A DNA stretch of 64,000 nt from Dehalococcoidia bacterium (GCA_025054935.1 JANWZD010000016.1:1-64000), one strand, 5' to 3'; positions 55,002-63,976 are shown, counted from the stretch's first letter. Numbers and translations are program-made. The notes: generated from the sequence alone by a model not told the origin.

Positions 55002-56372
55002 TTACTCCTTCACAATCGCCGGCACGCGCATCCGGCCGAGCGGAATGTCGGCAGTAAACTTCTGCCCCTCTTTGATCTCCCAGAGCGGGATCGGTGGGCA
55101 CACCTTCGAGAACAGCAGCAGGAACAGCCCGACGAGCGCGACCGACCCGATGACGAGGCCGATCTCGACGAGGTTCGGGTTATAGACGTTCCACATGTAG
55201 GTGAACTCTTCTTTCTGCTCGAGGGCGGGAACGATCAGCCAGAACCGCTCCGACCACATCCCGATGTTGACGAGAACCGAGGTCCAGAACATGAGGGTGA
55301 TGTTCCGCCGGTTGCTCCGCTTCAGCCAGAGCGGGATGGGAATGATGAACGAGGTGATCAGCACAACCCAGAAGAGCACTCCCCACGGCCACGAGAAGAA
55401 GCGCAGTTCCATCACCACCAGCTCGGCGGGCTCGGCGGCGTAGATCGCGTAGAAAACGTCGAGCATGAAGAAGTAGAGCCAGGTGCAGGCGACAGCGATC
55501 AGCAGCCGGCCGATCGCATCAAAGTGCTCGGGGCGGAGGTGGTTCCGCCAGCCGAAGAACTTCCGCATAATCGCCATCAGCGTCAGCACTGCAGACACGC
55601 CGGAATGCACTGCGCCGATCACGAAGTAAGGGGCGAAGACGGTCGCGTGCCACACGGGAACGAGCGAGACAGCGAAGTCCCAAGACACGATCGAGTGGAC
55701 TGAGACGAAGACCGGCAGAATGAGCGCCGAGAGCAGCACGCCGACGATCGTCTGCATCTTCCATTGGCGTGGCGTACCCCGCCACCCCAGCGCGAGGGCG
55801 CCGTAAATCGTCTTCCGCATTCCGGTCGACCGGTCGCGGATGGCGGCGAAGTCGGGGATGAGCGCCACGAGCACAAACAGCGCCGACCCCGTCAGGTAGG
55901 TGAAGATGGCGCTCGGGTCCCACACGAGCGGCGAGCGCGGGTTCGGAAAGATCTGGTGGTTGAAGTCGTACGGGAAGACCCAGTAGACGATCCGCCACGG
56001 CCGGCCGGTGTGGATCAGGGGAAAGAGGGCTGCGGTCGCGAGCGAAAAGACCGTCATGGTCTCGGCGGCGCGCGTAATCGGCCGCTTCCATTCTGCTTGG
56101 GTTAACCGGAGGATTGACGAAATCATCGTTCCGGCGTGGCTGATGCCGACCCAGAAGACGAAGTTTGTGATCATGAAGCCCCAGAAAACCGGCCGGTTCA
56201 GCCCGGTCAGCCCGAGGCCAAAGATCACCATGAAGGTGAACGAGATCACCATCAGCGAGGCGATCAGCGCAAGGATCGTCGCCGAGACCCAGAACCGCAT
56301 CGGGGTCACAAAGATCGAACGAAGCAGCTCCTCGTTGATCTGCCGGTCGGTCAGTGTCACGCGTTCTTGCAT
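55002..56372 (-). CDS. actC: Alternative complex III subunit ActC, NrfD-like quinol-binding membrane protein
   Basis: A 456-residue integral membrane protein with about ten helices. Features include ISHAGTMISSILRL in an early helix, HTGRPWRIVYWVFPYDFN, NPRSPLVWDPSAIFTYLTGSALF and SWDFAVSLVPVWHATVFAPYFVIGAVHSG, which are ActC signatures. NrfD-type subunits bind quinol and may couple to proton movement. It starts 4 bp after the stop of the other NrfD-like gene and is followed by actD after 5 bp. In the most common operon order, C precedes D directly, supporting the assignment, while the other NrfD gene is assigned to ActF. Confidence 0.9.
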   Translation of the reverse strand: MQERVTLTDRQINEELLRSIFVTPMRFWVSATILALIASLMVISFTFMVIFGLGLTGLNRPVFWGFMITNFVFWVGISHAGTMISSILRLTQAEWKRPITRAAETMTVFSLATAALFPLIHTGRPWRIVYWVFPYDFNHQIFPNPRSPLVWDPSAIFTYLTGSALFVLVALIPDFAAIRDRSTGMRKTIYGALALGWRGTPRQWKMQTIVGVLLSALILPVFVSVHSIVSWDFAVSLVPVWHATVFAPYFVIGAVHSGVSAVLTLMAIMRKFFGWRNHLRPEHFDAIGRLLIAVACTWLYFFMLDVFYAIYAAEPAELVVMELRFFSWPWGVLFWVVLITSFIIPIPLWLKRSNRRNITLMFWTSVLVNIGMWSERFWLIVPALEQKEEFTYMWNVYNPNLVEIGLVIGSVALVGLFLLLFSKVCPPIPLWEIKEGQKFTADIPLGRMRVPAIVKE

Positions 56373-56376
56373 CGTC

Positions 56377-57747
56377 TTACTCCGGCTTCCCGATCACAAC
56401 CACCTGGCCGAGAAGATACTTGCGTCTCGTCCGGTAGAGCAGCCCTTCCTTCATCTCCCAGAGGTTCAGCCGCGGGACGAGGCGAAGGGCGACGAGGTAG
56501 AGAAAGACCGCGCCGCCGATAAACCCCGGGATGATCAGCAGATCGGCGAGGTCTGGCCACTGGAACGGCGGAATGACCTCCACCAGCTCGCCGCCGTGCT
56601 GCGTGAGCGACCACGGTCCGACAAAGAGCCGCACATTGTTCATGAAATTGCCGAAGAGCACGATACAGGCGACCACAATCGGCCCCCGAATGCTCTTCCG
56701 GATGGGATTCCACATCAGGATGAGCAGCGGAAGGACGAAGTTGCTCAGGAAGGCGAGCAGGAAGGGAATGAAGTAGGGGCCGAACATCAACAGCTGCAGC
56801 AGCTGAATCTCGTTCGGCTTGCGGCCGTACCAGAAGAGGATGAAAGCGGACCACCAGAAGTAGAACCAGAGCAGCGACAGGGCGAGCAGCAGTTTGCCGA
56901 GACCCCAGAACTGGTCGAGGCCGATGTAGTCTGCGTAGCCAAATCGGCGGTAGAGGCCGAGCGTCACGATCAACGTTGCAACGCCCGCCTGCAGACCCGT
57001 GATCGAGAATTGCGCCGGGTAGACCGCGTCGATCCAGCCGGGAACGAGCGACATCGAAAAGTCGGTCGCGATCAGCATCCCGGCGAAGACATACATCGCA
57101 AGATAGAAGGCGCCGAGCGGCGTGAGCGCTGTCCGCGCCACCCGCCACTGTTTCATCCCGCCAATCCATCCTGCTGCCCGGTCAAGCAGCGGCCCCCGGA
57201 TGCCGCGGTCGCGCAGCGCAGCCCAGTCGGGAACAGCGGAGACAGAGAACATCGCAAGGCCGACTGCAGCGAGCCCGAGCAGAGCGAGAAAGTCATAGAC
57301 CCACGGCGCGCCGGGCCAGCCGAACCAGATCGTCCGCTGGCCGGGAAGCCGAGTTGGGAGCACAACGAGCAGCGGGATGGAGAGCAGCACCAGCAGCAGG
57401 GCGGTCACGGTGAACGCTTCGGCGGGCCGCGTGAACGGGCGGCGCCAATCGCCTTTCACGAGGCGTGTCGCAATCGCCGGCAGGGGCGCGGCGACGAAAG
57501 CGCACATGATGAAGGCGAAAGTCGCTGCGGTCCACCCCCAGCCAGTCGAAGGGGTAGCAAGCAGGATCTTCAGGGCGAGCCCGACGATGCCGACAACGAA
57601 GAGAATGCCCGTCACAAGCGTCCACGTCCGCAGCTGCGGCGCGGGGTTTTCGTAGCGCCGGGCGAGATCGGTAGTCAGCGAGGCGCTGGTATAGGTTGGC
57701 AGCTCCGGGCCGTGGGGCCCGGCGGCGTGATAGGTGTCGTCAGCCAT
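56377..57747 (-). CDS. actF: Alternative complex III second NrfD-like subunit (ActF-like)
   Basis: A 456-residue membrane protein with about ten helices, related to but clearly different from ActC. It has a hydrophilic N-terminus (YHAAGPHGPELPTY), helices such as WTLVTGILFVVGIVGLALKI and the NPIRKSIRGPIVVACIVLFGNFMNNVRLFVGP segment, and ends with LNLWEMKEGLLYRTRRKYLLG. ActF lacks the quinol-site residues seen in ActC in known complexes; whether that is so here cannot be judged by eye. Its place between the Fe-S subunit and actC is not the usual A-B-C-D-E-F order, so the name is an inference. Confidence 0.82.
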   Translation of the reverse strand: MADDTYHAAGPHGPELPTYTSASLTTDLARRYENPAPQLRTWTLVTGILFVVGIVGLALKILLATPSTGWGWTAATFAFIMCAFVAAPLPAIATRLVKGDWRRPFTRPAEAFTVTALLLVLLSIPLLVVLPTRLPGQRTIWFGWPGAPWVYDFLALLGLAAVGLAMFSVSAVPDWAALRDRGIRGPLLDRAAGWIGGMKQWRVARTALTPLGAFYLAMYVFAGMLIATDFSMSLVPGWIDAVYPAQFSITGLQAGVATLIVTLGLYRRFGYADYIGLDQFWGLGKLLLALSLLWFYFWWSAFILFWYGRKPNEIQLLQLLMFGPYFIPFLLAFLSNFVLPLLILMWNPIRKSIRGPIVVACIVLFGNFMNNVRLFVGPWSLTQHGGELVEVIPPFQWPDLADLLIIPGFIGGAVFLYLVALRLVPRLNLWEMKEGLLYRTRRKYLLGQVVVIGKPE

Positions 57748-57837
57748 CAGGGTTCCCCTTGCGCGCGCTGCTCTCCCAGCCGGCGGCGCGCAGACCCGCG
57801 CGCTCCTCAGTCCTGCGACACGACAGCATGGGCGACA

Positions 57838-58572
57838 TCAGCGGCTCTTCTCCGCGCCTTGGTAGTTCGGGTCGACTTTCTTCAAGTGATAGACCCCCGG
57901 CTCCGTACCCAAATGCTCGAGGAGCCGGTAGTGACGCGCATCCTTCGCCAACTGGCTGACCAAGCTCGACGGGTCGGCCAAGTTGCCGAAGACGATCGCG
58001 CCTGTCGGGCACGCTTGGGCGCAGGCGGTCGTGAATTCCTGATCGCGCACGGTGCGGCCTTCGAACTTGGCCCGCCGCTCGGCCCGGCGGATGCGCTGCA
58101 CGCAGAACGTGCATTTCTCCATGATGCCTTTGGAGCGAATGGTGACGTCCGGGTTCAGTTGGAAATTGAGGGGCTCTGGCCACTCGCGTTCCCAGTAGTT
58201 GAAGTACCGCGCGTGATACGGGCAGTTGTTGGCACAGTAGCGTGTTCCGACGCAGCGGTTGTAGACCTGAACGTTCAGCCCCTCGGGGTTGTGATAGGCG
58301 GCATAAACGGGGCAGACAGGCTCGCACGGCGCGTTCGTGCAATGGACGCACAAAACCGGCAAGTAGCCGACCTTGACCTTCGCCGGGTCGTTCTCATCGA
58401 TGCCCGACCAATAGCGTTCGACCCGAATCCACTGGATCGAGCGAGCCTGGAGAACAATATCCGGCGTGTTGAGGGGGATGTTGTTCTCCGCCTGACACGC
58501 CACAACGCACGCCTGACAGCCCGTGCAGCGGTCGAGGTCGATCACCATGCCCCAACGCTTTCTCTCCGCCAT
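57838..58572 (-). CDS. Alternative complex III iron-sulfur subunit (ActB2 domain as a separate gene)
   Basis: A 244-residue ferredoxin-type subunit. Four cysteine sets fit four clusters: CTGCQACVVAC near the N-terminus, CVHCTNAPCEPVCP, CVGTRYCANNCPY, and CTFC with CAQACPTG. In alternative complex III the ActB protein normally combines a molybdopterin-like B1 domain and this B2 domain; here they are separate genes with 26 bp between them. It likely passes electrons from the quinol site of ActC to the hemes. ATG 58572 follows GAGGATCGACG. A gap of 90 bp to the next gene is the largest inside the operon. Confidence 0.92.
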   Translation of the reverse strand: MAERKRWGMVIDLDRCTGCQACVVACQAENNIPLNTPDIVLQARSIQWIRVERYWSGIDENDPAKVKVGYLPVLCVHCTNAPCEPVCPVYAAYHNPEGLNVQVYNRCVGTRYCANNCPYHARYFNYWEREWPEPLNFQLNPDVTIRSKGIMEKCTFCVQRIRRAERRAKFEGRTVRDQEFTTACAQACPTGAIVFGNLADPSSLVSQLAKDARHYRLLEHLGTEPGVYHLKKVDPNYQGAEKSR

Positions 58573-58598
58573 CGTCGATCCTCGCGGCGCGGTTGCGC

Positions 58599-60824
58599 CT
58601 AGCTATCCTTGTTCGTGATTTTCAGCGCCTCAGCGCCCTTGAGCTGGACGGCCGGCACATAGCCCTCGAGCTTCGTCAGCGGCACACGCCGGCCGGTTTT
58701 CGTCAGCCGCACCCTCGTCGCCGCCCACGCAAGGGCTCCCGTCTGCGGCTCGGTTAGGTCAGCAAGAAGGCCGATCGGATTGACCCCCACCCCTTTCTGC
58801 CAGCGGCCGCCTGCGGTGTGGCCGTTCCCGATCGGGATCGCGACCGTCCAGTCAGGGGTGCCGTAGTTGATGTAGACCGGCGCCTCGATCCGGCCGGTTG
58901 GGCTTTCGACGACGACCACGTCGCCTTCCCGCACCCCGAGCCGGTCGGCCACCCGCCGGTTGATCTCGACCCAGGTTCCCCAGGCCATTGTCGTCACTGG
59001 GTCTGGCGTCTGCTGCAGCCAGGGCAGCTGTGCCCCCTCGGGCGAGCCGAGCGTCGGCGACATGAACGGCTGGAGGAAGAACGGATAGCTGTCGTCGCCG
59101 GCAAAGCGAGCGGGCTCGGGCGAGGTGGCGAAGCTTGCCGGCCGCGTCGCCGCTGCCTGCGTGATCGCTGTTGACCACCACCCGCCGCGCTGCTGCACCC
59201 CATTCAGGAAGAGATCGAACGTCTCCGCAGTCACAGAGCCGGCGCGACGGTCAAAGAACGGCTGCACGAACAGCCGCGCCCCGTCGCGGATGGTAGGGAA
59301 CGGCACAGCCCGCACGACCTCCCCGCCGATCGCGCGCATCACGTCAAGAATGGTGTCGCCGAACTGCCGCGTATCGAACACGCGGTTGACAACCGGCTGC
59401 TTGAAGGTCACGACTTGGTATCCCGGGCCGTGATCCGGCACCTCGACGCCCCACTCTTCGAGCGGGCTGTGCGATGGCAGGATCAGGTCGGCGAGTTCGC
59501 TCGTTTCGTCGGGCAGGGTCGAGAAGCTGATGACACGGCCGGCGTTGAGCATCACCTCGCGAACACCGAGCGCCGGCGGCAGCGAAAAGACCGGATTGAC
59601 GTTGAAGACGAGAATAACTGCCGCGCTGCCGAGCTGGCGCAGGCGGATCATCTCCCCTTGCCAGCTCGTAAACGAACTCGTTCCGCTGCGGAAAGGAGCG
59701 GTGAAATTCGGAATTGCGGGCGGCGCGGGGTTGAGGCGCACGCCGCCGGGCCGCCCGACTGTGCCAAGGAGGTGGTTCAAATTCAGAATCTGGGTCAGGT
59801 TGAACAACCCGTTGGTGTGCGCCCCCGCTGACCCGCCCCCGATCACGACTGCGGGACGGTTCTGCCCCAGCCGTTGGGCGATCGCTCGAATGCGTTCGGC
59901 CGGAATACCAGTCTGCGCGGCGACTTGGTCGGCAGCAAAGGCCGCCAGCGCTTGCGCTCCGCCGCTGGGATAGGCGGCCGGGTCGCCGAAGTTCCCCGCC
60001 ATCAGCGCCTGCGCGATTGCCAGCGCGACAAGCCCTTCCGATCCCGGGCGGCAAGGAACGTACTCGTCGGCATTCGCGGCGGTCGCCGAAAAGCGCGAGT
60101 CGATATGGATAAGATAGCCCCGCGTCGCTTTTCCTTGGCGGAACTGCCCATAGCCGATGCCGCTCCGCACCGGGTTGCCCCACGCTCCCAGCCAGTCGGC
60201 GCCGATCGAGAGCACCGTGTTGGCGCGCGCGAGGTCGTAGTCGGGGAGCGCCTCGGCGCCGAAAACCCGCTGAACGGCAGCGCGGTAGACCGCGTCATCG
60301 TTCAAGTCGAGGGTGAGCAACGACCCCCCGAGGGCGCGGACGAACGCCTCGACGGCGACCAAAGTGGGACCGCTGAGCGGCGGGGTCATCACGACGAGAC
60401 GGCCGCCTGTCGCCCCACGGACCGCTTCGGCGGCCTGGGCGATAGCGTCGCTCCACGAGAGCGGGGCGTAGTTTCCGCTACCGCGCGGCCCGTTCAGGCG
60501 GAGCGGCCGCTGATAGCGGTCGGGGTGATAGAGCAACTGGACAAGCGCTTGATCCCAGACGCTCGATTTGCCTTGGTTGACTGGATGGTCGGGATTGCCT
60601 TCGACCTTGAGCGCGCGGCCCTCCATCACGCGGACGATGACGCCGTTGCCACGCGTGCCGGCGGTGGCATACCAGTTGTCGCGGCCGGTGACCAAGTCCT
60701 CGGGAATGCGCGTCGGGCTTTCGACCTTCATCTCGCGCGCGGGGATCGTGCAGCCGGCAAAGACGACCGCTCCTGCGGAGGAGGCGCCGGCGAGTTTCAG
60801 AAAGTCTCGGCGACTTGCCGCCAT
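58599..60824 (-). CDS. Alternative complex III ActB1 domain, molybdopterin-oxidoreductase-like, Tat-exported
   Basis: A 741-residue protein related to molybdopterin oxidoreductases. It begins with a twin-arginine signal (SRRDFLKLAG) ending in a lipobox-like FAGC. In the fold, GNGVIVRVMEGRALKVEGNPDHPVNQG is conserved, but the N-terminal CxxC cluster motif is absent, matching the ActB1 domain, which carries no Mo cofactor or Fe-S in known complexes. It is separately encoded from the Fe-S B2 part. The start ATG 60824 follows AGGAGGAG. It is 26 bp upstream of B2 and 9 bp after actA. The protein probably sits on the outer face of the membrane. Confidence 0.92.
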   Translation of the reverse strand: MAASRRDFLKLAGASSAGAVVFAGCTIPAREMKVESPTRIPEDLVTGRDNWYATAGTRGNGVIVRVMEGRALKVEGNPDHPVNQGKSSVWDQALVQLLYHPDRYQRPLRLNGPRGSGNYAPLSWSDAIAQAAEAVRGATGGRLVVMTPPLSGPTLVAVEAFVRALGGSLLTLDLNDDAVYRAAVQRVFGAEALPDYDLARANTVLSIGADWLGAWGNPVRSGIGYGQFRQGKATRGYLIHIDSRFSATAANADEYVPCRPGSEGLVALAIAQALMAGNFGDPAAYPSGGAQALAAFAADQVAAQTGIPAERIRAIAQRLGQNRPAVVIGGGSAGAHTNGLFNLTQILNLNHLLGTVGRPGGVRLNPAPPAIPNFTAPFRSGTSSFTSWQGEMIRLRQLGSAAVILVFNVNPVFSLPPALGVREVMLNAGRVISFSTLPDETSELADLILPSHSPLEEWGVEVPDHGPGYQVVTFKQPVVNRVFDTRQFGDTILDVMRAIGGEVVRAVPFPTIRDGARLFVQPFFDRRAGSVTAETFDLFLNGVQQRGGWWSTAITQAAATRPASFATSPEPARFAGDDSYPFFLQPFMSPTLGSPEGAQLPWLQQTPDPVTTMAWGTWVEINRRVADRLGVREGDVVVVESPTGRIEAPVYINYGTPDWTVAIPIGNGHTAGGRWQKGVGVNPIGLLADLTEPQTGALAWAATRVRLTKTGRRVPLTKLEGYVPAVQLKGAEALKITNKDS

Positions 60825-60833
60825 CGGCTCCTC

Positions 60834-61364
60834 CTACTTGTGACAGGTCCAGCAATCGACTGGAGCGCTGTTCTCACGGTGGCAGTTCAAGCAGTCTCCC
60901 ATCCCGAGCGCCCGTACCTGCTTCACCCGACCAAGCGGCATCTGATCGATGTTGGTGACATCGCCATGGCAGGTCGCGCAATCAAAGCCCCGCGCAATGT
61001 GGGTCCAATGGACGAAACCAACGTGATCCGGCTGGCGATGGACGCGCACCCAGTTGATCGGGTCGTTCGTGCGGTAGGAAGTGATCAGCTTTTGGATCTC
61101 GGGGGACTGCGTCTTAACGACTACGTGGCAGAAGAGACACAGTTCGACCGGCGGGATGGTCGCATGCGCCTCGGTGTCGACGCCGCGGTGACAGAAACGG
61201 CATTCCATCCCGAGGGCGGAAACATGGACGGTATGGGGAAAGTTCACCGGCTGCTCTGGGCCGGGAGCCATCTGGGCGGCGAAGGCGAGTCCTGCCACGC
61301 CGACACCGACGAGGAGCAACGCGGCAATCAGCGCCGTACCGAGGACAAGGCTTCTCCGATTCAT
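60834..61364 (-). CDS. actA: Alternative complex III subunit ActA, pentaheme cytochrome c
   Basis: A 176-residue membrane-anchored multiheme cytochrome. An N-terminal helix (SLVLGTALIAALLLVGVGVAGLAF) anchors or exports it. Five CxxCH motifs are at 55-59, 76-80, 129-133, 158-162 and 171-175 (CRFCH, CLFCH, CATCH, CLNCH, CWTCH), with additional His residues (HTVH, HVGFVHWTH) to act as distal ligands. This is the usual heme count for ActA. It starts the tight gene cluster and is preceded by 245 bp containing a perfect TATAAT. Electrons from ActB pass through it to ActE or external cytochrome c. Confidence 0.94.
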   Translation of the reverse strand: MNRRSLVLGTALIAALLLVGVGVAGLAFAAQMAPGPEQPVNFPHTVHVSALGMECRFCHRGVDTEAHATIPPVELCLFCHVVVKTQSPEIQKLITSYRTNDPINWVRVHRQPDHVGFVHWTHIARGFDCATCHGDVTNIDQMPLGRVKQVRALGMGDCLNCHRENSAPVDCWTCHK

Positions 61365-61564
61365 TCAGCTTGCTCCACCACACCCGCGTCTGCCTGCGAG
61401 CGGTTGGCCCTCTCACGCCACGCGGCGAGGCTGGGAACTGCATCGTCAACCAGAGTAGCTAGCGTTCCCTCTTCCGCCGCGACGTGCGCGAGGGAGCATG
61501 ATGTTGCTGTGTCTTCCAGACGAGGGCGGGAACCCGTCGGAATGCGGCGCCAGCGAGACCGCGC

Positions 61565-61570
61565 CATTAT
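61565..61570 (-). promoter_or_regulatory. -10 element for the act operon
   Basis: A perfect TATAAT read on the minus strand, just upstream of the actA start region. A small CCCC/GGGG hairpin lies at 61576-61589, and no good -35 was found. Transcription would start near 61558 and leave a leader of about 194 nt before actA, unusually long in this window. Confidence 0.5.
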
Positions 61571-61609
61571 AGCCCACCCCTCTTGCGGGGACGCCGCGCC
61601 GGCGCGCAC

Positions 61610-61924
61610 CTAGATCCAGACGCGCGGCCAGAACGGCAAGACCGCCGGGTAATAGGTCATCACCGCAACCACGACAGCCACAAACGCCCCCGTCAGCAGC
61701 GCCACCGCGCCCACGAGAAACACCGGGCGAAGGCGGAACAGGCGCGCTAACACCGGGTTCTTCCGCTCGGCCCGCGCCTGTGTCGCTTCGAACGAGGGGA
61801 TGACGATAATGGCTGCCGCCAACGAGAACGCCCCAAGCCCTCCGAGGAGGACGAGCAGGAACAGCAGCCAGGTACTCACAGCAAGCGATTGCCACTGCGC
61901 CGCAGTGAACTGGGCCTCTGACAT
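61610..61924 (-). CDS. Small two-helix membrane protein upstream of the act operon
   Basis: A 104-residue protein with two strong membrane helices (LAVSTWLLFLLVLLGGLGAFSLAAAIIVIPSF and VFLVGAVALLTGAFVAVVVAVMTYYPAVLPF) and a basic loop between them (ARAERKNPVLARLFRLRP). The start is ATG 61924, next to GAGGAAGGTCA. It is separated from actA by 245 bp that include a promoter, so it may belong to an independent unit. Position and size resemble small accessory subunits reported for some alternative complex III or oxidase clusters, but there is no sequence motif to prove it. Confidence 0.65.
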   Translation of the reverse strand: MSEAQFTAAQWQSLAVSTWLLFLLVLLGGLGAFSLAAAIIVIPSFEATQARAERKNPVLARLFRLRPVFLVGAVALLTGAFVAVVVAVMTYYPAVLPFWPRVWI

Positions 61925-62444
61925 TGACCTTCCTCGCGGGGTTTCCGGTTGGCGTGGATGCGTGACACCGACGAGTGCGGGGACGACCGTATCATACTCG
62001 TTCGCCACAACTGATGCAAAGCCACCCCACGAACAAGCCCGTCACGCTGGCCAGCGGCGTTGCGAAACTCGTCTGCCCATCGCGAAAATGGTTGCACAGT
62101 ATAAACTTTGCGGATTTCCCGCCCCCGTTGCTACTGTATTATTGCTATGGCGGCTGGAGAGCGCGCCGAATGCGAGCGGCGCTGAGGATGGCGCCAGCGA
62201 AATTCGGCGCTTGGGGAGCGCAGGGGCGCAGCTCCCCGCAGCGAAGAAGAGGAGTGCTGGGCTCGCTGCACTGCTCCCTGCTCGAAGCCGGAGGATCGGG
62301 GAGCCTGCTCTTGCAGCGCCTCCTCGCGACAGATCGGTGTCGGTCGCGGGCCTGACGGCGGGCACGCCAAGTCCGGAAGCGGCTCTCTCCGGGAGACAGA
62401 CGTCCCAACCGGCGTCATCTCGAATTGCGAGAGCCCCTGTCGCT
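61925..62444. other. Divergent intergenic region
   Basis: A 520 bp region between the minus-strand small membrane gene and the plus-strand cytochrome gene. It includes a promoter pointing left (61991-62019) and an AT-rich island at 62097-62150 with TATAAA and TATTAT boxes, which may drive the rightward genes. The rest has no recognised feature. Confidence 0.45.
61991..62019 (-). promoter_or_regulatory. Promoter of the small two-helix membrane protein gene
   Basis: On the minus strand TTGCAT (62014-62019) is followed after 17 bp by TATGAT (61991-61996). The start would fall about 60 bp before ATG 61924. Confidence 0.5.
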
Positions 62445-62882
62445 ATGGCCGAAAAGAACGTCTCGATCCTCGCGTCTTGGCTCTCTTCTGACGAACACCA
62501 ATCTCGGCGTCAGCCGTCGCGCTCCGCCTTGCTCCTCAGCAGGGGCGCGGTCGGGCTCGCCGTGGTGGGAATGCTGGCGCTCGCCTCGGCAGCATGCGGC
62601 CCGTCGGACCCGGTCTCCGAAGGACGCCGGCTTGTCGTTCAGAAAGGATGCACCGGCTGCCATGTCATCCCCGGCGTCGGCGGCGGCGGTGTTGTTGGTC
62701 CGGGGCTTGCCGGTTTCGCCTCCAAGCCCACGATCGCGGAGACAATCCCGAACACCCGCGACAATCTGGCGCAGTGGCTCACCAATCCCTCGAGCCTGAA
62801 ACCGGGTACCGCCATGCCAAGCACTCGCCTCTCATCTGCAGAGACGGAAGCGATTGTGGCGTTTCTCCAAACCCTGAAGTAA
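62445..62882 (+). CDS. Monoheme cytochrome c lipoprotein
   Basis: A 145-residue c-type cytochrome. Counting from ATG 62445, the lipobox ASAAC ends at Cys51, the heme site CTGCH is at 69-73, and a Met ligand lies in GTAMPST (about 120). The domain has the GC-P GPxLxG loop typical of small class I cytochromes. The N-terminus before the hydrophobic segment is unusually long (about 30 residues) and no Shine-Dalgarno is seen; an in-frame TTG at 62529 would give a normal signal peptide, so the start is unsettled. It lies 33 bp before the SCO gene and could receive electrons from ActE. Confidence 0.82.
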   Translation: MAEKNVSILASWLSSDEHQSRRQPSRSALLLSRGAVGLAVVGMLALASAACGPSDPVSEGRRLVVQKGCTGCHVIPGVGGGGVVGPGLAGFASKPTIAETIPNTRDNLAQWLTNPSSLKPGTAMPSTRLSSAETEAIVAFLQTLK

Positions 62883-62915
62883 CGGGGTCGCGGGGGTGAC
62901 CTAGAGAGAGGGGCG

Positions 62916-63524
62916 ATGAAGCGTCTGGTAGCGCTCTCTGTCGTTTCAACTGTCGCGTTTGTCCTCGTTGTGGCGGGCGCGGTGACGATCCTGCTCACCT
63001 CTCAGCGGAAGGCGGTGACCGCCTCGCTGATCACTCCCCCGCTTCCTGCGGCTGACTTTACCCTCCGCGATACCAGCGGCCAGCTCGTTGCCCTCAGCAG
63101 CCTGCGGGGCAAGCCGGTGCTGCTCACGTTCGGCTACACCAGCTGCCCGGATGTCTGCCCGATTACGCTCGCGAAGCTGGCGTATGCCAAGAGCCAACTC
63201 GGCGCTCGGGGCCGCGACCTTCACGTCATCTTTGTCACGGTCGATCCCGAGCGGGACCGGCCCGACGTCGTCCGCGCCTATCTCGACCGGTACGACCGTT
63301 CGTTTATCGGGCTCATCCCTACGGCTGAGGAGCTTGAGCAGGTCGCGAAGCTGTATCACCTTGTCTACGAGAAGGAGCCAGCCAGCGAGGCGCTCGGCTA
63401 CATCATCAACCACACGGCGGCCACGATCGTGATCGACCGCGAGGGGCTGGTGCGGATGCTGTTCTGGCCCGAGATGACCCCAGACGAAATGGCAAGTGAC
63501 CTGCGAACGGTGCTGGGACTATGA
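62916..63524 (+). CDS. SCO1/SenC-family copper chaperone
   Basis: A 202-residue membrane-anchored thioredoxin-fold protein that inserts copper into the CuA site of cytochrome oxidase. It has a single N-terminal helix (LVALSVVSTVAFVLVVAGAV), then FTLRDTSGQLVALSSLRGKPVLLTFGYTSCPDVCP with the copper-binding CxxxC (Cys77, Cys81) and the third ligand His166 in IINHTA. ATG 62916 follows GAGAGAGGGGC. It overlaps the PCu(A)C gene by 4 nt and follows the cytochrome c gene by 33 bp. It implies a CuA-type oxidase encoded nearby, probably just beyond the right edge. Confidence 0.94.
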   Translation: MKRLVALSVVSTVAFVLVVAGAVTILLTSQRKAVTASLITPPLPAADFTLRDTSGQLVALSSLRGKPVLLTFGYTSCPDVCPITLAKLAYAKSQLGARGRDLHVIFVTVDPERDRPDVVRAYLDRYDRSFIGLIPTAEELEQVAKLYHLVYEKEPASEALGYIINHTAATIVIDREGLVRMLFWPEMTPDEMASDLRTVLGL

Positions 63525-63976
63525 AACGCGCTCTTCTTCTCTTCATCAGTGGGCTTCTGCTTGCGGCGTGCGCTCCGACCGGTGCGCAAGGAGGGAGCAT
63601 CCGCGTTGAGGATGCGTGGAGCCGTCCGGCCGCTGCTGGCGCGAACGGCGCAGTCTACTTCACGCTGCGCAGCGGCGGCGCTGCGGACCGCCTCGTTGCA
63701 GCGTCGAGCGACGTGGCGCGTGCTGTCGAACTGCATCAGACGACGATCGAGGGAGGCGTTGCCCGAATGGCGAAAGTGCCGAGCATCGACGTGCCAGCAG
63801 GCGGGAGCGTCGAACTGAAGCCCGGCTCCTATCACGTCATGCTGATCGGGCTCAACCGCGAATTGCGAAACGGCGATAAGTTCTCCCTCTCCCTCTCCTT
63901 CCAGAGCGGCGCTACCTCGACCGTGCAGGTAGAAGTGCGGGGGAACGCTCCCGCGTCAACGCACGGCGGGCACTGA
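63521..63976 (+). CDS. PCu(A)C copper chaperone, lipoprotein
   Basis: A 151-residue periplasmic or surface copper-binding protein. It has a lipobox LAAC (Cys17) and the copper motif H72-x10-M83-x21-H105-x-M107, an exact match to the family pattern H(M)x10Mx21HxM. It delivers Cu(I) to cytochrome oxidase together with SCO. The start overlaps the SCO stop by 4 nt (ATGA), indicating coupled translation. Downstream the window ends after 24 bp, so the genes that follow are unseen. Confidence 0.94.
   Translation: MKRALLLFISGLLLAACAPTGAQGGSIRVEDAWSRPAAAGANGAVYFTLRSGGAADRLVAASSDVARAVELHQTTIEGGVARMAKVPSIDVPAGGSVELKPGSYHVMLIGLNRELRNGDKFSLSLSFQSGATSTVQVEVRGNAPASTHGGH

Noticed and set aside
56008-58602. 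864-codon plus-strand frame opposite the act genes
   Set aside because: It spans several act genes on the other strand and translates into charged low-complexity sequence, typical of GC-rich antisense frames.
59874-61613. 579-codon plus-strand frame opposite actB1 and actA
   Set aside because: The minus strand encodes molybdopterin-like and five-heme proteins with all expected motifs; the plus-strand frame has none.
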